Positions 9,137 to 18,831 of a DNA stretch of 64,000 bases are shown here, piece by piece (position 1 is the first letter of the stretch; each line of letters starts with the position of its first letter). Location of the stretch: NCBI GenBank assembly GCA_900759105.1, contig CAAETY010000040.1, forward strand, positions 43,148 through 107,147. Reading direction: 5' to 3'. Under the pieces are notes generated by a model, which saw nothing but the letters and a program-made list of their open reading frames with translations, did not search any database and was not told the DNA's origin. This DNA is from Peptococcaceae bacterium. Its GTDB lineage: Bacteria; Bacillota; Peptococcia; Peptococcales; Peptococcaceae. The translations under genes and the position numbers were made by a program.

Positions 9137-10711
9137 GTGAGCAGTGGAACAAAACTGAAACGTCGCTCTTTGGCGCAAATTACAGGCTTTCTTGTTATTA
9201 TGAGTGCCTTATCTCGCGTGCTTGGTTATGTCCGTGAAATTGTCATGACTACTGTTTTTGGGCAGGGGTGGATGACTGACGCTTATAAAGCTGCATTTTT
9301 AATACCGGACTTTCTATATCTTGTCCTGATTGGTGGCGCTTTTTCTACAGCATTCATTCCGGTATTGAGTGAATACGTCAATAAAGATCAAGAGAATGAG
9401 GCGTGGAAGGTTGCAAGTACCATTTTTAACGGGATGCTGATTGCTGTTTTTATTGGGATGGCATTTTTCTATCTTTCAGTACCGTTCATCATGGACGAAT
9501 TTCTTGCAGTTGGGTATGCTGCAGAAACGAGAGAACTCGCTATTTATCTCACACGTATCATGCTCATACAAAGCTTTTTTATGTGTTTGAGTGGCGTGTG
9601 CCAAGGGATATGTCATGTGTATCAACAATTTACTGCGCCCGCAGTGGGCTCTTTGCTTTATAATATTGCTATTATTGTTATAGGGATTTGGTTCATGCCT
9701 CGAATTGGCATCACCGGCTTTGCAATTGGTGTGGTAGTAGGGAGTTATTTGAATGTGATAGCACACTTCCCGATTCTTTTGAAAATCGGTGTGAAGTGGA
9801 AACCGGTGCTTGATTTTAAGCATCCGGGTGTAAAAGAATTCTTCCGCTTGGCTATTCCGGTAGTACTCGGCTTAAGTGTTATTTACTTGAATTTTTTCGT
9901 CACCCAAAACTTGGGCAGTCAATTGGATGAAGGGACGGTTACGGCTCTTAATAATGCCAATCGTTTGATGCAGCTGCCGGTAGGGATTTTCGCAACAGCG
10001 ATTGCTTCCGCATTTTTCCCAACATTAACGGAAATGATAGCAAAGAATGATATTAAGAATTTTAAATTAAAGTTAGTAGAAGGGGTTAACCTCAATAACT
10101 TTATTTTGATTCCTGCGAGTGTTGGCTTGATGGTGGTTGCGGAGCCACTGATTCGTGCTCTTTTTATGCAAGGGAAGTTTACCGAAGAAAATGTGGCGGT
10201 AACCGCTTCTGTTTTGGTGTTCTATTGCATTGGGATTTTGGGCTATAGTCAGCAACAGGTGTTAAACCGTGGGATGTACGCGTTGCGTGATAGTAAACGC
10301 GCGGTTATCGTAAACTGTGCGATTATCATTATCAATATTATTTTAAGCTTACTATTGGTTGGGCCGTTTAGAGCACAAGGGCTTGCATTGGCATATTCTG
10401 TTGCAGGGCTTATCTCGATGGTATTGCTTTATATGTTACTTTACAAAAAAGTCGGGGATTTGGGTGGACGCTCAATTTTAACCTCGTTGGTGAAAACAAC
10501 CATCGCCTCCATTGTGATGGGGGTTGGTGTAGTTACCTTCTTGAACATCAGTGATCACTTTATCGATATCACCTCTAAGACACAACAGCTCGTTGAACTC
10601 TTTGGTGCTATTGATGTAGGTGTCATCATCTTTGTTGTGATGGCCGTTGTGCTCAAAATTGAAGAAATGCAGGCGGCTCTTGCATTAGTAAGAAGAAAAT
10701 TGCATCGATAA
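9137..10711 (+). CDS. murJ: Lipid II flippase MurJ
   Basis: A 524-residue MVF/MurJ-family membrane protein with about 14 transmembrane helices, which flips the lipid-linked peptidoglycan precursor across the cytoplasmic membrane. The N-terminal block (MSALSRVLGYVREIVM, TDAYKAAFLIPDF) and the QLPVGIFATAIASAFFPTL segment are typical. It begins with GTG after GAAAGGGTG. The gene is followed after 21 bases by lepA, which is probably co-transcribed. Confidence 0.94.
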   Translation: MSSGTKLKRRSLAQITGFLVIMSALSRVLGYVREIVMTTVFGQGWMTDAYKAAFLIPDFLYLVLIGGAFSTAFIPVLSEYVNKDQENEAWKVASTIFNGMLIAVFIGMAFFYLSVPFIMDEFLAVGYAAETRELAIYLTRIMLIQSFFMCLSGVCQGICHVYQQFTAPAVGSLLYNIAIIVIGIWFMPRIGITGFAIGVVVGSYLNVIAHFPILLKIGVKWKPVLDFKHPGVKEFFRLAIPVVLGLSVIYLNFFVTQNLGSQLDEGTVTALNNANRLMQLPVGIFATAIASAFFPTLTEMIAKNDIKNFKLKLVEGVNLNNFILIPASVGLMVVAEPLIRALFMQGKFTEENVAVTASVLVFYCIGILGYSQQQVLNRGMYALRDSKRAVIVNCAIIIINIILSLLLVGPFRAQGLALAYSVAGLISMVLLYMLLYKKVGDLGGRSILTSLVKTTIASIVMGVGVVTFLNISDHFIDITSKTQQLVELFGAIDVGVIIFVVMAVVLKIEEMQAALALVRRKLHR

Positions 10712-10732
10712 TGATGGGTGAAAGGAGATTAT

Positions 10733-12532
10733 ATGCAAGAACAGATTCGTAATTTTTGTATTATTGCACATATTGACCATGGTAAATCTACCCTGGCAGA
10801 CCGTTTGCTTGAATATACCGGTGCGGTAACTGAACGTGAAATGCAGGCGCAGCTTTTGGATAACATGGATATTGAACGTGAACGTGGGATTACCATTAAG
10901 CTTCAAACCGTTCGCATTAACTATAAAGCGAAAGACGGCAATGAATATGTTTTGAACCTGATCGATACTCCGGGGCACGTTGACTTTTCGTATGAAGTAT
11001 CCCGTTCCTTAGCGGCATGTGAAGGCGCTCTGCTTGTTGTAGATGCAGCGCAAGGGATTGAAGCGCAAACATTGGCTAATGTTTATTTGGCATTGGAGCA
11101 TGACTTGGAAATCATACCGGTTATTAATAAAATTGACCTTCCTAGTGCTCAGCCTGATGTAGTAAAGGATGAGATTGAAGAAGTTATTGGCTTAGATGCG
11201 TCTGACGCTATCTTGTGTTCTGCAAAAACCGGTATAGGGATTGAAGATATCCTTGAAGCGATTGTAGAACGCATACCATCACCGGTGGGTGATGCTAAGG
11301 CACCACTCAAGGCAATGATTTTCGACTCTTACTACGATGCATACCGTGGTGCAATTGCGTATATTCGTGTTATGGAAGGGACGCTTCGTGATAACACAAC
11401 TATTCATATGATGCACAATAATCGTTCCTTCGAAGTAACCGAAATCGGTGTACATACACCGAAGGAAAAGAAGGTTAAATCTTTGAGTGCCGGTGAAGTT
11501 GGTTATGTAGCAGCCAGCATGAAGCAGGTAAGTGATACCCGTGTAGGGGATACAATTACTGATAAGAATCGTCCGGCAGAAGAAGCACTTCCGGGCTATA
11601 AGCGTGCTGTACCAATGGTGTTCTGTGGGCTCTACCCTATAGACAATGAACAGTATCCTGATTTGAAAGATGCGTTGGCAAAGCTTTCCTTAAATGACGC
11701 ATCATTGGAATTTGAACCAGAAACCTCACAAGCCTTGGGCTTTGGGTTCCGTTGCGGTTTTTTGGGGATGCTTCACATGGAAATCATCCAAGAACGTTTG
11801 GAACGTGAATACAATCTTTCTTTGATTACTACAGCGCCTAGCGTAATCTACCATGTGTATCAAACCAATAACACCATGATTGAAGTGGATAACCCATCGC
11901 AGTTACCACCGCCACAACGTATTGATCACATCGAAGAACCTTTTGTACGTGTTAACGTTATGGTGCCAAAGGATTACGTGGGTGCGGTAATGGAGCTTTC
12001 TCAAGATAAGCGTGGGATTTTTATCGACATGCAATATATGACAAAGACCCGCGTTACAGTTATCTATGATATTCCGTTGGCGGAAATTGTATATGACTAC
12101 TTTGACCTTTTGAAGACCAAAACCAAGGGCTACGCATCTATGGACTATGAAATGAATGGCTATCGCAAGAGCAATCTTGTAAAGCTTGACGTATTGGTTA
12201 ATGGTGAAGCGGTTGATGCCCTTTCTAGCATTGTACATAAAGATAAAGCGTACTATCGCGGGCGTGCATTGGTTGGGAAACTTCGCAATCTTATTCCACG
12301 CCAAATGTTTGAAGTGCCAATTCAGGCAGCGATTGGGAACAAGGTCATTGCCCGTGAAACCGTAAAGGCGATGCGTAAAAACGTATTGGATAAGTGTTAT
12401 GGTGGGGACATTAGCCGTAAGCGCAAACTTCTTGAAAAGCAAAAAGAAGGGAAAAAGCGCATGAAGCAGGTCGGCAGTGTAGAAATTCCGCAAGAAGCGT
12501 TCATGGCGGTTTTGAGCTTGGACGACGAATAA
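10733..12532 (+). CDS. lepA: Elongation factor 4 (LepA)
   Basis: A 599-residue ribosome-associated GTPase that back-translocates or remodels stalled ribosomes. The G-motifs are AHIDHGKSTL (G1), RGITI (G2), DTPGHVDF (G3), NKIDLP (G4) and SAK (G5), followed by EF-G-like domains and the LepA-specific C-terminal domain (HKDKAYYRGR, GNKVIARE). The ATG at 10733 follows AAAGGAG; the upstream GTG at 10718 lacks a site. It precedes hemW and the hrcA operon in the order common to Bacillota. Confidence 0.97.
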   Translation: MQEQIRNFCIIAHIDHGKSTLADRLLEYTGAVTEREMQAQLLDNMDIERERGITIKLQTVRINYKAKDGNEYVLNLIDTPGHVDFSYEVSRSLAACEGALLVVDAAQGIEAQTLANVYLALEHDLEIIPVINKIDLPSAQPDVVKDEIEEVIGLDASDAILCSAKTGIGIEDILEAIVERIPSPVGDAKAPLKAMIFDSYYDAYRGAIAYIRVMEGTLRDNTTIHMMHNNRSFEVTEIGVHTPKEKKVKSLSAGEVGYVAASMKQVSDTRVGDTITDKNRPAEEALPGYKRAVPMVFCGLYPIDNEQYPDLKDALAKLSLNDASLEFEPETSQALGFGFRCGFLGMLHMEIIQERLEREYNLSLITTAPSVIYHVYQTNNTMIEVDNPSQLPPPQRIDHIEEPFVRVNVMVPKDYVGAVMELSQDKRGIFIDMQYMTKTRVTVIYDIPLAEIVYDYFDLLKTKTKGYASMDYEMNGYRKSNLVKLDVLVNGEAVDALSSIVHKDKAYYRGRALVGKLRNLIPRQMFEVPIQAAIGNKVIARETVKAMRKNVLDKCYGGDISRKRKLLEKQKEGKKRMKQVGSVEIPQEAFMAVLSLDDE

Positions 12533-12540
12533 TAAAGCGA

Positions 12541-12570
12541 AACAGCTGTGATATCCACAGCTGTTTTTTT
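12541..12570 (+). terminator. Rho-independent terminator after lepA
   Basis: AACAGCTGTG / CACAGCTGTT, 10-bp perfect stem with a 5-base loop and seven T residues. Confidence 0.92.
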
Positions 12571-12586
12571 GTAAGGAGATGAGCAT

Positions 12587-13714
12587 ATGCGAGGAGTCTA
12601 TATTCACATTCCTTTCTGTGAACAAAAATGTGCGTATTGTGACTTTTTGTCATTTCCCGGACATCAGGAAAAGAATAAAATGCGTTACGTTGCAGCACTA
12701 TGCAAAGAAATGCAATTGCGATTGGTAGGAGAGTGGCGATCACCGGATACTGTTTTTATCGGCGGAGGGACGCCGACAGCACTGACTGCGGGTGAATTGA
12801 AGGATTTGTTAGAAACGCTCGGAAAATATATAGATATATCTGAGGTAAGGGAATTTACAATGGAAGCCAATCCGGGGACGATTGATGAAGAAAAACTCGA
12901 AGTCCTGTTGGAGGGGGGCGTTAACCGATTATCTTTCGGTGTGCAAAGTTTTGATGACACACTATTAAAACGTATTGGTCGCATTCATACATCGAAGGAT
13001 GCGGAAAAAGCAGTGGAAATGGCGCGACGAGCGGGGTTTACTAATATCAACATGGATTTGATGTATGGACTTCCTGGGCAAACCGCTACGCAGTGGCGCG
13101 CTACAGTAGACCACGCGCTTTCGCTTGCGCCAACACATTTATCGCTCTATCAATTAATTCCGGAGCCGTCTACGTTGCTTGTTCGTCAAATGGCACAGGG
13201 GATTGTTCCGCCTGTAGATGAAGAAGGTGCGGCAGAATGGTTTGATGCGCAACGAGAATGGCTCGCAGATGCGGGATACTATCAGTATGAAATTTCAAAT
13301 TACGCGCCGAGAGGTTATGAAAGCATTCATAATCAATTGTATTGGAATTTGGATGATTATTTAGGATTGGGACTCGGTGCTACAGGATGGGGACGGCCAA
13401 TACGAAAAAGGAATACAGCTTCTTTTCAAGACTATGTGTCCGCACTGGAAGTGGGGAAATGTCCGCCAACGGAAGAGGAGTTGTTGACGCGTGATGAGCA
13501 AATGAGTGAGAGTGTCTTTATGGCACTTCGCATGAATCATGGGCTCAATCGATTGCGTTTTGCATCGTTGTATGATGTTGACGTGGCCGAAGTGTTTAAC
13601 GATGCAATTCTGGAAGGTGAGGCGAAGGGTTGGCTCGTGTTAAATGACGAAGCGCTTGCTCTTACAGATATTGGTCGCCGAATGGGTAATTGGGTGTTTG
13701 AACTATTTTTATAG
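12587..13714 (+). CDS. hemW: Radical SAM heme chaperone HemW
   Basis: A 375-residue radical SAM protein with CEQKCAYC (CxxxCxxC 4Fe-4S ligands) close to the N-terminus, the GGGTPT SAM-binding motif, and the ANPG and GVQSF blocks. It belongs to the family long annotated as oxygen-independent coproporphyrinogen III oxidase-like. HemW proteins bind heme and deliver it to respiratory proteins rather than oxidising coproporphyrinogen. The position between lepA and hrcA is the standard one for hemW. AAGGAG precedes the ATG. Confidence 0.93.
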   Translation: MRGVYIHIPFCEQKCAYCDFLSFPGHQEKNKMRYVAALCKEMQLRLVGEWRSPDTVFIGGGTPTALTAGELKDLLETLGKYIDISEVREFTMEANPGTIDEEKLEVLLEGGVNRLSFGVQSFDDTLLKRIGRIHTSKDAEKAVEMARRAGFTNINMDLMYGLPGQTATQWRATVDHALSLAPTHLSLYQLIPEPSTLLVRQMAQGIVPPVDEEGAAEWFDAQREWLADAGYYQYEISNYAPRGYESIHNQLYWNLDDYLGLGLGATGWGRPIRKRNTASFQDYVSALEVGKCPPTEEELLTRDEQMSESVFMALRMNHGLNRLRFASLYDVDVAEVFNDAILEGEAKGWLVLNDEALALTDIGRRMGNWVFELFL

Positions 13715-13727
13715 AAGGAAAAGTAAA

Positions 13728-13760
13728 ATGCAACCGCTTGAGAACGGTTGCATTTTTTTG
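13728..13760 (+). terminator. Rho-independent terminator after hemW
   Basis: ATGCAACCG / CGGTTGCAT stem followed by a T run. Confidence 0.9.
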
Positions 13761-13800
13761 TGAGAAAGTGCCTAAGAAACGGACTTTTTTTGTGAATCTC

Positions 13801-13829
13801 TTGACGTTCGGAAAATAAAATGGTATTCT
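13801..13829 (+). promoter_or_regulatory. Promoter of the hrcA-grpE-dnaK-dnaJ operon
   Basis: TTGACG, 17-base spacer, TATTCT, immediately upstream of the CIRCE operator. Confidence 0.8.
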
Positions 13830-13839
13830 ATATCAAGAG

Positions 13840-13866
13840 TTAGCACTCGATAGAGTAGAGTGCTAA
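13840..13866. promoter_or_regulatory. CIRCE operator (HrcA binding site)
   Basis: Perfect TTAGCACTC, nine bases, GAGTGCTAA: the canonical 9-9-9 CIRCE inverted repeat bound by HrcA. It lies between the promoter and hrcA, so the heat-shock operon is auto-repressed and released on protein-folding stress. It is the only CIRCE element found in the window. Confidence 0.98.
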
Positions 13867-13882
13867 TAAAGGAGGCGAGAGC

Positions 13883-15007
13883 ATGTTAGATGAAAGAAAA
13901 GAAAAAATTCTAGCTGCGATTGTCACAGATTTTATAGCAACAGCGGAGCCGGTTGGTTCGCGCACAATTTCAAAAAAATATGATATTGGTTTTAGCTCAG
14001 CCACTATCAGAAATGAAATGTCTGATTTAGAAGAGCTGGGATATATTATTCAACCTCATACTTCCGCCGGACGCATTCCAACAGATGTAGGTTATCGCTA
14101 TTATGTGAATCAATTAATGGCTCAAAACCTGAAAATTTATTCTGATGAGAAAATGCTTTACGATGAAATTTGCGCACAGACGAGTATGGATAATGCACGT
14201 TTTCATCAATTGCTTAAGCATATGGCGGATGCAACCGGCTATACTGCTATGATGGTAGTGCCGGAAGCAGGATATACCAAGCCACTTTTAAGTATGCTTG
14301 ATTTAATTTACCTTATGCCGGAGCGTGGATTGATGGTTGTTGTTACCGATGATGAACGCGTAGAGCAACGTTTGATTGATTTGCCAGAAGGGTTTGGGCC
14401 GAAGGAACTGAGTGTCGTAAACAGTGTACTCAGTCACTATTTAAGAGGGCTGTCAGTGGCTCATTGGCACCGACCGTTGATTGAATTCTTGGTTGACCAA
14501 ATGGGAACGGCTTCTGAATTTGTCCATAATCTTTTGGATGAGCTGAATGATATTCTGAGTCGCAGACAAAAGAAGCAAGTTATTGTAGAAGGCTCCTTGA
14601 ACCTGCTGTCACATGTAGAGTTTCAGGAAATGCATTTATTAAAGACACTGCTTCAGGCTTTTGGTGATGAGGATGACGTCGTAAGCTTCTTTAAAAATTT
14701 ACCTGATAAAGGTTTGGCGATTCGTATTGGTGATGAGAATACAGCAAATTGTATTCATGATTGTAGCATGGTTGTTGCCAACTACTCGGTTGGAAAGAAT
14801 GTCGGACATTTGGCGCTTATCGGACCGAAACGTATGAATTATGCAAAATGTGTGGCGATGTTGGAGGCGGCGTTAAGCGGTCTTGAACAATTATTTAATC
14901 GTATTGAGAAAAACGAAGCCAGAAAAAATGCACTGTCCACAGTGGTTGCTCATGATGGCGATTGGAATGGTTGTGCAGAATTGGCGATTTTTAATAAAAA
15001 CTATTGA
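13883..15007 (+). CDS. hrcA: Heat-inducible transcription repressor HrcA
   Basis: A 374-residue repressor with an N-terminal winged-helix domain (ATIRNEMSDLEELGYI, then the PHTSAGRIPTD signature) and the C-terminal HrcA dimerisation region. It binds the CIRCE element 17 bases upstream of its own start, and GroEL normally sets its activity. It is slightly longer than the B. subtilis protein (about 343 residues). It is the first gene of the heat-shock operon; AAAGGAGG precedes the ATG. Confidence 0.97.
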   Translation: MLDERKEKILAAIVTDFIATAEPVGSRTISKKYDIGFSSATIRNEMSDLEELGYIIQPHTSAGRIPTDVGYRYYVNQLMAQNLKIYSDEKMLYDEICAQTSMDNARFHQLLKHMADATGYTAMMVVPEAGYTKPLLSMLDLIYLMPERGLMVVVTDDERVEQRLIDLPEGFGPKELSVVNSVLSHYLRGLSVAHWHRPLIEFLVDQMGTASEFVHNLLDELNDILSRRQKKQVIVEGSLNLLSHVEFQEMHLLKTLLQAFGDEDDVVSFFKNLPDKGLAIRIGDENTANCIHDCSMVVANYSVGKNVGHLALIGPKRMNYAKCVAMLEAALSGLEQLFNRIEKNEARKNALSTVVAHDGDWNGCAELAIFNKNY

Positions 15008-15022
15008 GAAGGAGTGCAGTGA

Positions 15023-15559
15023 ATGTCAGAACAAGAACAAGCGAAGGATCCGATTCAGGATGAAACCACACCGGAAGAGGTAGTTGAACCGGAAGTGGTT
15101 GAAGAATCGAAAGCGGAGGATTCTGCGTACGACGAACTCAACAAGCGTTATCTGAGATTACTTGCTGATTTTGATAACTACAAACGCCGTACTTCCAGTG
15201 AAAAAGATGATATTTACAAATACGGTGCGATGAATCTTATTAAAGAATTATTGCCGGTATTGGATAGCTTTGAATTAGCCTTAAAAAACCCACCGGCCGA
15301 TGCTATTGAAAGCGTAAAGGCTTATCAAGATGGGTTTGAAAAAGTTCAACGTCAATTAGTGGATAATTTGGGTAAAGCCGGACTTGAACGCATTGAAGCG
15401 CTTGGCAAGGAATATGATCCAAACTTCCATGAAGCCATTATGGTTGTAGACGATGACAGTCAACCGGCGAATACAGTAATCGATGAGTTGCGTGCCGGGT
15501 ATAAATTCAAAGATAAAGTCATTCGCCCAACGGTATGTCGTGTAACGGGTAATAACTGA
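15023..15559 (+). CDS. grpE: Nucleotide exchange factor GrpE
   Basis: A 178-residue co-chaperone that releases ADP from DnaK. An acidic disordered N-terminus (about 45 residues) leads into a long coiled coil (LRLLADFDNYKRRT) and the C-terminal beta domain ending VIRPTVCRVTG. It sits between hrcA and dnaK in the same operon, 15 bases after hrcA. Confidence 0.97.
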   Translation: MSEQEQAKDPIQDETTPEEVVEPEVVEESKAEDSAYDELNKRYLRLLADFDNYKRRTSSEKDDIYKYGAMNLIKELLPVLDSFELALKNPPADAIESVKAYQDGFEKVQRQLVDNLGKAGLERIEALGKEYDPNFHEAIMVVDDDSQPANTVIDELRAGYKFKDKVIRPTVCRVTGNN

Positions 15560-15607
15560 GAATAACTTACTATAATAATAGATAGATTTTTTAGGAGGAA
15601 ATTAACA

Positions 15608-17440
15608 ATGGGAAAAGTAATTGGTATCGACTTAGGGACTACAAACTCTTGTGTAGCTGTAATGGAAGGTGGCGAAGCGGTTGTTATTCCTAACAGTGAA
15701 GGCAATCGTACCACTCCATCCGTTGTTGGTGTAAATAATAGCGGTGAACGTCTTGTAGGTCAGGTTGCAAAGCGTCAAGCAATCACCAACCCAGATAATA
15801 CTGTAGCAAGTATCAAGCGTCATATGGGGACTGATTATAAGGCAACTCTTTCCGGCAAACAATACAGCCCACAAGAAGTTTCTGCAATGATTCTTCAAAA
15901 ATTGAAAGCTGACGCTGAAGCATATATCGGCGAAACTGTTACTCAAGCAGTTATTACTGTTCCTGCTTACTTCAGTGACAGCCAACGTCAAGCAACCAAA
16001 GACGCTGGGAAAATTGCTGGACTCGACGTTCTTCGTATCATCAATGAACCTACCGCTGCAGCCTTGGCTTATGGCGTAGACAAAGACGATTCCGATCAAA
16101 AGATTTTGGTATTTGACCTTGGTGGTGGTACTTTCGACGTTTCCTTGATGGAAATCGGCGATGGTATCTTTGAAGTACTTGCTACCAGTGGTAACAACCA
16201 CCTTGGTGGGGATGACTTCGACAAGAAGATTATCGACTGGGCTATTCAAGAATTTAAGGCACAAACCGGCATTGATTTGAGTGGCGACAAAACTGCAATG
16301 CAACGCTTGAAAGAAGCTGCTGAAAAAGCAAAAATGGAACTTTCCACTGTTACCACCTCTAACATCAACTTGCCATTTATTACGATGGATGGCAACGGTC
16401 AACCACAACACTTGGATCTTACTTTGAGCCGTGCGAAATTCGATGATTTGACCGCTGACCTCGTTGAAAAGACCATAGTTCCATCCCGTCAAGCATTGCA
16501 AGATGCTGGCTTAAGTGCAGGCGACATCGACAAGGTTATCCTCGTTGGTGGTTCTACCCGTATTCCGGCAGTTCAAGATGCTGTTAAGAAGCTTACCGGT
16601 AAGGAACCGTTTAAGGGCATTAACCCTGATGAATGTGTTGCAATCGGCGCTGCTATCCAAGGCGGTGTACTTGTTGGTGAAGTTAAGGACGTTGTTCTTT
16701 TGGACGTAACACCATTGTCCTTGGGGATTGAAACCTTGGGTGGCGTTATGACCAAGATTGTTGAACGTAACACTACTATCCCAGTATCCCGTAGCCAAGT
16801 ATTTACTACTGCTGCAGACAATCAAACTTCAACCGACATTCATGTTCTTCAAGGGGAACGTGAAATGGCAAAGGATAATAAGACCCTCGGTCGTTTCAGC
16901 TTGATGGATATCCCACCAGCTCCACGTGGTATCCCACAAATCGAAGTAACCTTCGACATCGATGCTAACGGTATTGTAAACGTATCTGCTAAGGATAAGG
17001 GCACCGGCAAGAGCCAACGTATTACCATTCAGTCTAACAGTGGCCTTTCCGATGAAGAAATCGATCGCATGGTAAAAGATGCAGAATTGAATGCAGAAGC
17101 TGATAAGAAAATGAAAGAAAAAATCGATACTCGCAACAACGCAGATGCACTCCTCTTCCAAAGTGAAAAGGTGATGAAGGATGCCGGCGAAGCCATCGAT
17201 CAAGCTGATAAGGATGCTATCACCCAAGCGCAAGACGCATTACGTACCGCTCTTGAAGGTGATGACACCGAAGCTATCAAGGCTAAGAGTGAAGATTTGA
17301 CTCAAGCTATCTATAAAGTTAGCGAAAAAATGTATGCTGCTGCAGCTGAGGCTCAACAAGGCGCAGAAGGCGCACAAGCGCAAGGGAACAACGACGGTAC
17401 CTACGACGCTGACTTCACTGAAGTGGACGACAATAAGTAA
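15608..17440 (+). CDS. dnaK: Chaperone protein DnaK (Hsp70)
   Basis: A 610-residue Hsp70. The ATPase domain has IGIDLGTTNSCVAV, VPAYFSDSQRQATKDAG, and LGGGTFDVS, and the substrate domain follows with the Gln/Ala/Gly-rich tail ending EVDDNK. TTAGGAGG precedes the ATG. The stop codon TAA overlaps the dnaJ start by one base (TAATG), so the two are translationally coupled. Codon choice is more restricted than in neighbouring genes, as expected for a highly expressed protein. Confidence 0.99.
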   Translation: MGKVIGIDLGTTNSCVAVMEGGEAVVIPNSEGNRTTPSVVGVNNSGERLVGQVAKRQAITNPDNTVASIKRHMGTDYKATLSGKQYSPQEVSAMILQKLKADAEAYIGETVTQAVITVPAYFSDSQRQATKDAGKIAGLDVLRIINEPTAAALAYGVDKDDSDQKILVFDLGGGTFDVSLMEIGDGIFEVLATSGNNHLGGDDFDKKIIDWAIQEFKAQTGIDLSGDKTAMQRLKEAAEKAKMELSTVTTSNINLPFITMDGNGQPQHLDLTLSRAKFDDLTADLVEKTIVPSRQALQDAGLSAGDIDKVILVGGSTRIPAVQDAVKKLTGKEPFKGINPDECVAIGAAIQGGVLVGEVKDVVLLDVTPLSLGIETLGGVMTKIVERNTTIPVSRSQVFTTAADNQTSTDIHVLQGEREMAKDNKTLGRFSLMDIPPAPRGIPQIEVTFDIDANGIVNVSAKDKGTGKSQRITIQSNSGLSDEEIDRMVKDAELNAEADKKMKEKIDTRNNADALLFQSEKVMKDAGEAIDQADKDAITQAQDALRTALEGDDTEAIKAKSEDLTQAIYKVSEKMYAAAAEAQQGAEGAQAQGNNDGTYDADFTEVDDNK

Positions 17441-18648
17441 TGGCTGATAAGCGCGATTACTATGAAGTGTTAGGGGTAGATAAGGGCGCCAGCGATGCGG
17501 ACATAAAAAAAGCGTTCCGCAAGCTGGCGCGCAAATATCACCCTGACGTAAACCCAGGTGACAAAGAAGCTGAAGAAAAATTTAAAGAAGCCAATGAAGC
17601 CTATGAAGTATTGAGTGATGCACAAAAACGTAAACAATACGACCAGTTCGGTCATGATGCACCAAACTTTGGTGGTGGTGGATTTGGTGGCGGTTTTGGT
17701 GGCGGCGGTGCCGATTTCGGAGATTTTGGTGATATTTTCAACATGTTCTTCGGTGGCGGCGGTGGCGCTCCAAACGGCCCACGTCAAGGCAATGACTTGC
17801 GTTATGATTTGACCATTTCTTTTGAAGAAGCTGTCTTTGGATGCAAGAAAACGATTACCGTCGACCGTTGGATTACTTGCTCTACCTGTGGCGGTACCGG
17901 TGCAAAACCAGGTACTAGTCCTGAAACCTGTTCCCGTTGTCACGGTACAGGGCGCGTAACGACGATGCAGCAAACGCCGTTTGGGCGTGTACAAAGTCAA
18001 ACCACCTGCCCTGATTGCGGTGGTACCGGTAAAATAATCAAAGAAAAATGTTCTGATTGCGGTGGCACCGGTCGTCGCCGTGAAACGAAATCTCTCGAAG
18101 TGAACATCCCTGCTGGGGTGGACAATGGCACACGCTTGCGTATGCAAGGTGAAGGTGAAGCCGGGGAAAACGGTGGACCAAGCGGAGATTTGTACATCTA
18201 TGTTCGTGTGCGTCCGCATGCTGTCTTTACCAGAGATGATACCGATATTTACATGGAACAAAAGATTAATGTTGCACAAGCTGCGTTGGGCGATGAAATC
18301 GAAGTTCCAACCTTGGAGGGTCGTATTAAATTTACAATTCCTGCCGGGGTGCAAAGTGGGTCTCGCTTCCGTTTGAAAGGCAAAGGCGTTAAGAGTATGC
18401 GTAGCTTTGCTAAAGGGGATCAATATGTAACTGTTATTGTAGAAACCCCAAAGAGTCTTTCTGACGAACAACGCGAACTCTTTGAAAAATTGTCCGAATC
18501 GCTGAATCGTTATGATGATAAATCAGCGGACGGCAAAACAACCAAGAGCCATCACGAAAAGTCTGAAAAGAAAAAAGAAGACAAGGGTTTCTTCAATAAA
18601 ATGAAAGACCTCTTTACAGACGATGATGATGACAACAACGATGATTAA
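17440..18648 (+). CDS. dnaJ: Chaperone protein DnaJ (Hsp40)
   Basis: A 402-residue type I J-protein that stimulates the DnaK ATPase. The order is J domain with HPD in RKYHPDVNPG, a Gly/Phe-rich linker (GGGGFGGGFGGGG), four zinc motifs (CSTCGGTG, CSRCHGTG, CPDCGGTG, CSDCGGTG) and two beta-barrel domains. An unusual C-terminal tail of about 40 residues is Lys/Glu-rich and ends in a run of Asp/Asn; it is absent from the E. coli protein. The ATG overlaps the dnaK stop. Confidence 0.98.
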   Translation: MADKRDYYEVLGVDKGASDADIKKAFRKLARKYHPDVNPGDKEAEEKFKEANEAYEVLSDAQKRKQYDQFGHDAPNFGGGGFGGGFGGGGADFGDFGDIFNMFFGGGGGAPNGPRQGNDLRYDLTISFEEAVFGCKKTITVDRWITCSTCGGTGAKPGTSPETCSRCHGTGRVTTMQQTPFGRVQSQTTCPDCGGTGKIIKEKCSDCGGTGRRRETKSLEVNIPAGVDNGTRLRMQGEGEAGENGGPSGDLYIYVRVRPHAVFTRDDTDIYMEQKINVAQAALGDEIEVPTLEGRIKFTIPAGVQSGSRFRLKGKGVKSMRSFAKGDQYVTVIVETPKSLSDEQRELFEKLSESLNRYDDKSADGKTTKSHHEKSEKKKEDKGFFNKMKDLFTDDDDDNNDD

Positions 18649-18650
18649 AA

Positions 18651-18683
18651 AAATATGCCGCTCGTTGAGCGGCATATTTTTTG
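18651..18683 (+). terminator. Rho-independent terminator of the heat-shock operon
   Basis: AAATATGCCGCTC / GAGCGGCATATTT stem with a 3-base loop and a T run. Confidence 0.93.
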
Positions 18684-18735
18684 TGGGGTAAAGATTTTGC
18701 AAATTGTTAATAGACTACAAAATGAACTTTGTATA

Positions 18736-18764
18736 TTGACAAAGAAAAGCGCAATAGATATAAT
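18736..18764 (+). promoter_or_regulatory. Strong consensus promoter upstream of veg
   Basis: Perfect TTGACA, 17-base spacer, perfect TATAAT. A second weaker candidate (TTGTTA, 17 bases, TATAAT ending at 18806) lies closer to the gene. A very strong promoter is typical of veg genes. Confidence 0.88.
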
Positions 18765-18831
18765 ATTGAATTTTACTTTGTTATTAACAATGTTTTGTGT
18801 TATAATGAACACACCAGAGAGGATGATCATT

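Noticed and set aside
13733..13746. CGCTTGAGAACGG near the hemW terminator, resembling the start of the CRISPR repeat
   Set aside because: The match is only about 10 bases and is explained by the terminator loop; there is no further repeat similarity.
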